Assembly (NCBI RefSeq): GCF_021130785.1
Contig: NC_060214.1
Coordinates: 45,528,001-45,592,000 of the forward strand
DNA: 64,000 nt
Reading direction: 5' to 3'
Source of the DNA: Homalodisca vitripennis
Taxonomy: Eukaryota > Arthropoda > Insecta > Hemiptera > Cicadellidae
This document shows positions 60,579 to 64,000 of this stretch, piece after piece. The notes beneath the pieces are model-generated. The model did no database searches and was not told the DNA's origin. It saw nothing but the letters and a program-made list of their open reading frames with translations. A program made the translations under genes and the position numbers. Numbering within the stretch: position 1 is the stretch's first letter; each line of letters opens with the position of its first letter.

Positions 60579-61704
60579 TATTATTTTGAGGTTGCATCTT
60601 CATTAACCCGTATAGATGGGTTTTCTTTGTGACATGCAAGTGTCAAATTTTATATTTTGTAGGACATCGAAAACTCAATAAACAAAATATAGTTTTTCTA
60701 GGGGCTCTAATCTTATTTATAGATGATTTATCTTAATGAAAATGCTTAATTTTTTTGTATTTAAATCATGAGCCATACTGTTTTTAAAATTAAACTTTAT
60801 AGGTTATTGGGAAATACGACAATTATAGAAGAGTGAGATATTAAATGTGTGATATTTGCTTTTCATATAGAGAGATATGTTGATGAAACAAACTTTAACG
60901 GCAGTTTTTTAAATGGGAATAACAACTGTAGTTATAAAATATAGTAATAAAAGCCTCCGGTTATGAGATAAAAGTTGAAACATGATAAGTGTGTTATGGT
61001 AGTAAATTTATCTTAGAAATTAGGATGTAAAACATTAATATCAATGTACATGACTGTGCTATCCTGCACCACAATAACTTTTATGCATTTGAACCATCGT
61101 AATGTTTGAAAAATCATTCTACTCAGGGTAATGCATTACGCTGAAGTAAACGATTATAGAAACTATGATATGGGAAAGAGGATTGTTAAAATATAGTACT
61201 AATTATAGTACTAATACATTTGGCCAGAATTTAGAAATGGCAATAAGAAATAGTAAAAATATATTTAAATGTATGCCTTCAACCTAGATTTAATATTTTT
61301 ACGACTTGCTTTTACATATTTAGCTGCAAAGCATAAGTTGAATTTATGAGAACGTAAACTTTTATATATTCAACCGTTGACCCTTTATTTGAGGAATGCT
61401 CATTAAATTGAATGCGGTAAAACTAATCTAACAATTATAACATCTCATTGCGCGCTCTGGAAGGCACATATTAGGTTGTTGTTCTGGGACAGTCTGCATA
61501 TAAATTATTTGTTAGAATTATTCTTTAGAATTTTATTTTATCTTTTAAAATAGGTTACATATTACTCAATATTAATATTGTAAAATATTTAGCATTAATT
61601 TTATACTATAAAATACAATTATTTATTAAGCGTCACGTAGTAAGACTTTATAAAAACTAAAATTACTATTTCAAAGGTTTTAGCGGCTCTGAACTAGAGC
61701 AGTG

Positions 61705-61830
61705 CAGTAGGTGTAAGTGTACAAATATGACAAGAACGATTCATCAGCACAGTGTCAGCACTTCCTCAGCTCCCCAGTGCTGATTGCTGGCTTCCATCTT
61801 ATTGACTTATATTTCACATAACACGACTAC
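61705..61830. repeat. Conserved hairpin island, copy 2 (pairs with 19430-19560)
   Basis: TTCATCAGCACAGTGTCAGC, then ACTTCCTCAGCTCCCC, then AGTGCTGATTGCTGGCTTCC match the 19.4-kb copy with a few differences and a 1-2 base length change. The 7-bp CAGCACT/AGTGCTG stem is kept. Confidence 0.7.
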
Positions 61831-62542
61831 TCCAGCTTTTAATATATTTGGCGTTACTTATAATCAATTATGTGGTTTTGTTATTAAGGCAATTTATTTG
61901 TTTGACAAATATTGCAAAAATAAAACCGTTTTAATATTTGGTATTTTGTGCTATTAAGCTTTGTAATGTTTACATATATAAATTGTAATCAAACAAAATT
62001 ATGTCTGATTTTGTACTGTTATTAGTAAGGTAAATATCTCAGAAAAATAAAATTATAATATACCTCAATTATTATCTTAGACGAGATAATTTTTAATACG
62101 TTATAGCAGCAGTTGTAATAAGTAAAGAAATATAAGATGGGCATGCATTGTACTAGAGTAAGGAAAGGTAGTAATTTATTTCATATAGTTTACAGTACTA
62201 AGGGCATTGTTGCTTAGTACAACTAAATTAAAAATAAGACGAAACGTATTTAAGAGTGTAGAATGAGGAAACATTTGAATTGATGAAATAATTTAAATAT
62301 ATTTAAGAATATAAACCAACAAATAATTCCAGTAACCTGGGCAAAATATTATTTTTTTGAAATAGTTACAGCTACTCATTAAAACATTAAATATTTCCAG
62401 AGAGAAATTCTTATATTTCTTTCTAATTGCTTCAATCTCCAACTTTAGAAAATAAAAATTTATAATTAGAATTTAAATTAATTATTTTGAAATTTATCAG
62501 TAGATCGGAATATCTTCCAGTGGCAATTAACCGTTTCCAGAA

Positions 62543-62543
<1 letters not shown>

Positions 62544-62610
<67 letters not shown>
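62544..62610. repeat. (TA)n microsatellite
   Basis: About 67 bp of uninterrupted TA. Confidence 0.95.
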
Positions 62611-62612
<2 letters not shown>

Positions 62613-63500
62613 TGTATATTATCTGGTAGCTTCGATTACAAACTTGTTTCTTTAAGTAACCTCATACAAACAAATCACACACAAACAAATCTTCGAATCA
62701 GGGTAGCCAATCTAAAATATCACTTCCACGACCAATCCAATCTTGTTGGAAGATTATTTCATCCGTCTTTGGAACAGTTAAGTGAGACATGACTTGTTCA
62801 TTTGAAAACTATTCCCAGTCACTGTACTGTCTGAAATGTCGTAACAGGAATACCACTATGTATAACAACATATTGGGAATTGGTAACCAGTATAAAAACT
62901 ATGGTACATTGATATGATAATACAAATCCCAACAATGCTCTATAATAACGTCTCCGCTGCCATTCGTTGATTTGTTAAATACAACAACTCCTCATACCTA
63001 ATATGTATCTATCACACCCGTCCTATTGGGTCATAATGAGAGTCCAGCACGTGGGTAGATACTAGCTAGCTTCACTCTTACCAATTACCTATATGTTTCA
63101 CGAAAAAATGTCCTTTACTAACATGTTCAAAACTGAATTTGCAATCAAACAGAGCGAGGTGAAAATTTTCTAAACATTTTAATTAATAAACATAATCTAC
63201 TTGATCCATTTCTCGAACCATAAAATGAGGCAAAAATTGTTCATTTAAAAACCTGTTTATACCTAATCGCAGTCATTGTCACTGTCTGAAATGTCGTAAC
63301 TTAACACCCCATTACAACTGACAGCTAACCAAACAGTAATTTCCTTTTAACTTGAGTATATTATGATCAAAAATTTGTGAATTACCGGTGTTGTAATAAT
63401 TAGAATTATTCCTATTTACTGCACCATAGCGGAAGAAAATGGACTAGTCAGAAAAAAAAAAACAAATTGAGTATGTCAATTAGGATCTAGCCCATATGAC

Positions 63501-63770
63501 TCAGTAATATGGAAAAAATTCCATTCTCCTGTCTGGATCATCTTCAAGAAGATTGTGGACTAGGTGACTTTTGTAAAATGTAATTTTGTTTTTTTTAATT
63601 ATTCTCTGTATTGAAGACGTTTTAACACCAGTTTCAAGTTCAACCTTTCTTAGTGATTTCGGTTTACATAGAGAGCAGAGCATTAATGCGCATACTAGTA
63701 CTTCTCTGTCCTTAATTGATCCTTTAGATTATTTATTTTACGACACTTCCAGTTTCTAACAAAGATTAAA
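63501..63770 (-). pseudogene. Mariner-superfamily transposase N-terminal fragment
   Basis: The minus strand reads ETGSV near 63750, then after two or three stops an open piece of 60 codons (63501-63683). That piece contains SLRKVELETGVKTSSIQR, KKNKITFYKSHLVHN and EDDPDRRMEFF. This is the helix-turn-helix region of a DUF4817-type mariner transposase, the same superfamily as the element at 39.2 kb but a different lineage. The catalytic part is not found to the left, so it is a truncated, decayed copy. Further copies of its sequence may lie beyond the window edge. Confidence 0.75.
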
Positions 63771-64000
63771 AAGAGTCCAACAAAAACTCTTTATTGAAAA
63801 AAAAACACACAAAACTTGTTTTTATTCTTGATCACACTCCGCCACCCAAAATGAGAGTGCCTCCGGCCATCAGCCATCAGAGCGGGCTTCTACTAAGTCA
63901 ACTAAAGAAAAACATCCCTCGAGATGGTAACTAGTTATAAAATATCAAATTCTAGAGGGGCTGATCAGAAATATAAATTGAATTGTAATGGAAAGGCTAT

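Overview
The window is very AT-rich, intron- or intergenic-like animal DNA, most likely from an insect or other arthropod. The evidence is the long (TA)n and (CA)n tracts, GT-AG introns inside a transposon gene, a pol III tRNA-like unit, an initiator-Met-type retroelement primer site and the transposon families present (piggyBac, Ginger-type, mariner, Gypsy, a jockey/CR1-like LINE). I found no host protein-coding gene I would defend. Almost every recognisable coding sequence belongs to a mobile element, and all of them are broken as written.

Layout. 1-7.2 kb: AT-rich DNA with a palindrome built around a TA tract and the first copy of an old duplicated block. 7.25-8.05 kb: decayed mariner, minus strand. 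8.1-20.1 kb: non-coding DNA with several blocks repeated elsewhere in the window, a tRNA-like gene at 12.15 kb and long microsatellites. 20.1-41.6 kb: a dense cluster of mobile elements. In order these are a piggyBac element with TTAA target sites (20.1-23.26 kb), a LINE reverse-transcriptase remnant (23.3-24.3 kb, minus), a Ginger-type integrase transposon with about 300-bp inverted termini and a TATA duplication (25.2-28.26 kb, gene on minus), a 9.1-kb Ty3/Gypsy retrotransposon with 1.85-kb LTRs (29.76-38.86 kb), and a mariner with about 420-bp inverted repeats and inferred DD41D spacing (39.2-41.56 kb). 41.6-63.5 kb: non-coding DNA again, with repeated islands matching each other and the 8-20 kb region, a fold-back at 51.65 kb and a promoter-like site at 46.1 kb. 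63.5-63.8 kb: another mariner fragment, minus.

Two patterns stand out. First, outside the transposons the locus looks like an old, diverged set of multi-kilobase duplications: short islands of clear similarity recur in the same order at 5.4/10.8 kb, 8.9-10.5/16.8-18.4 kb, 42.7-45.2/50.0-53.4 kb, 48.6/57.8 kb and 19.4/61.7 kb. Second, the modes of breakage differ. The Gypsy LTR pair, the DD41D mariner and the Ginger gene are damaged mainly by one-base insertions and deletions, which may be local sequence error. The piggyBac gene instead carries in-frame stop codons with its long frame otherwise largely held. All identifications are from reading the sequence by eye; no database search was made.
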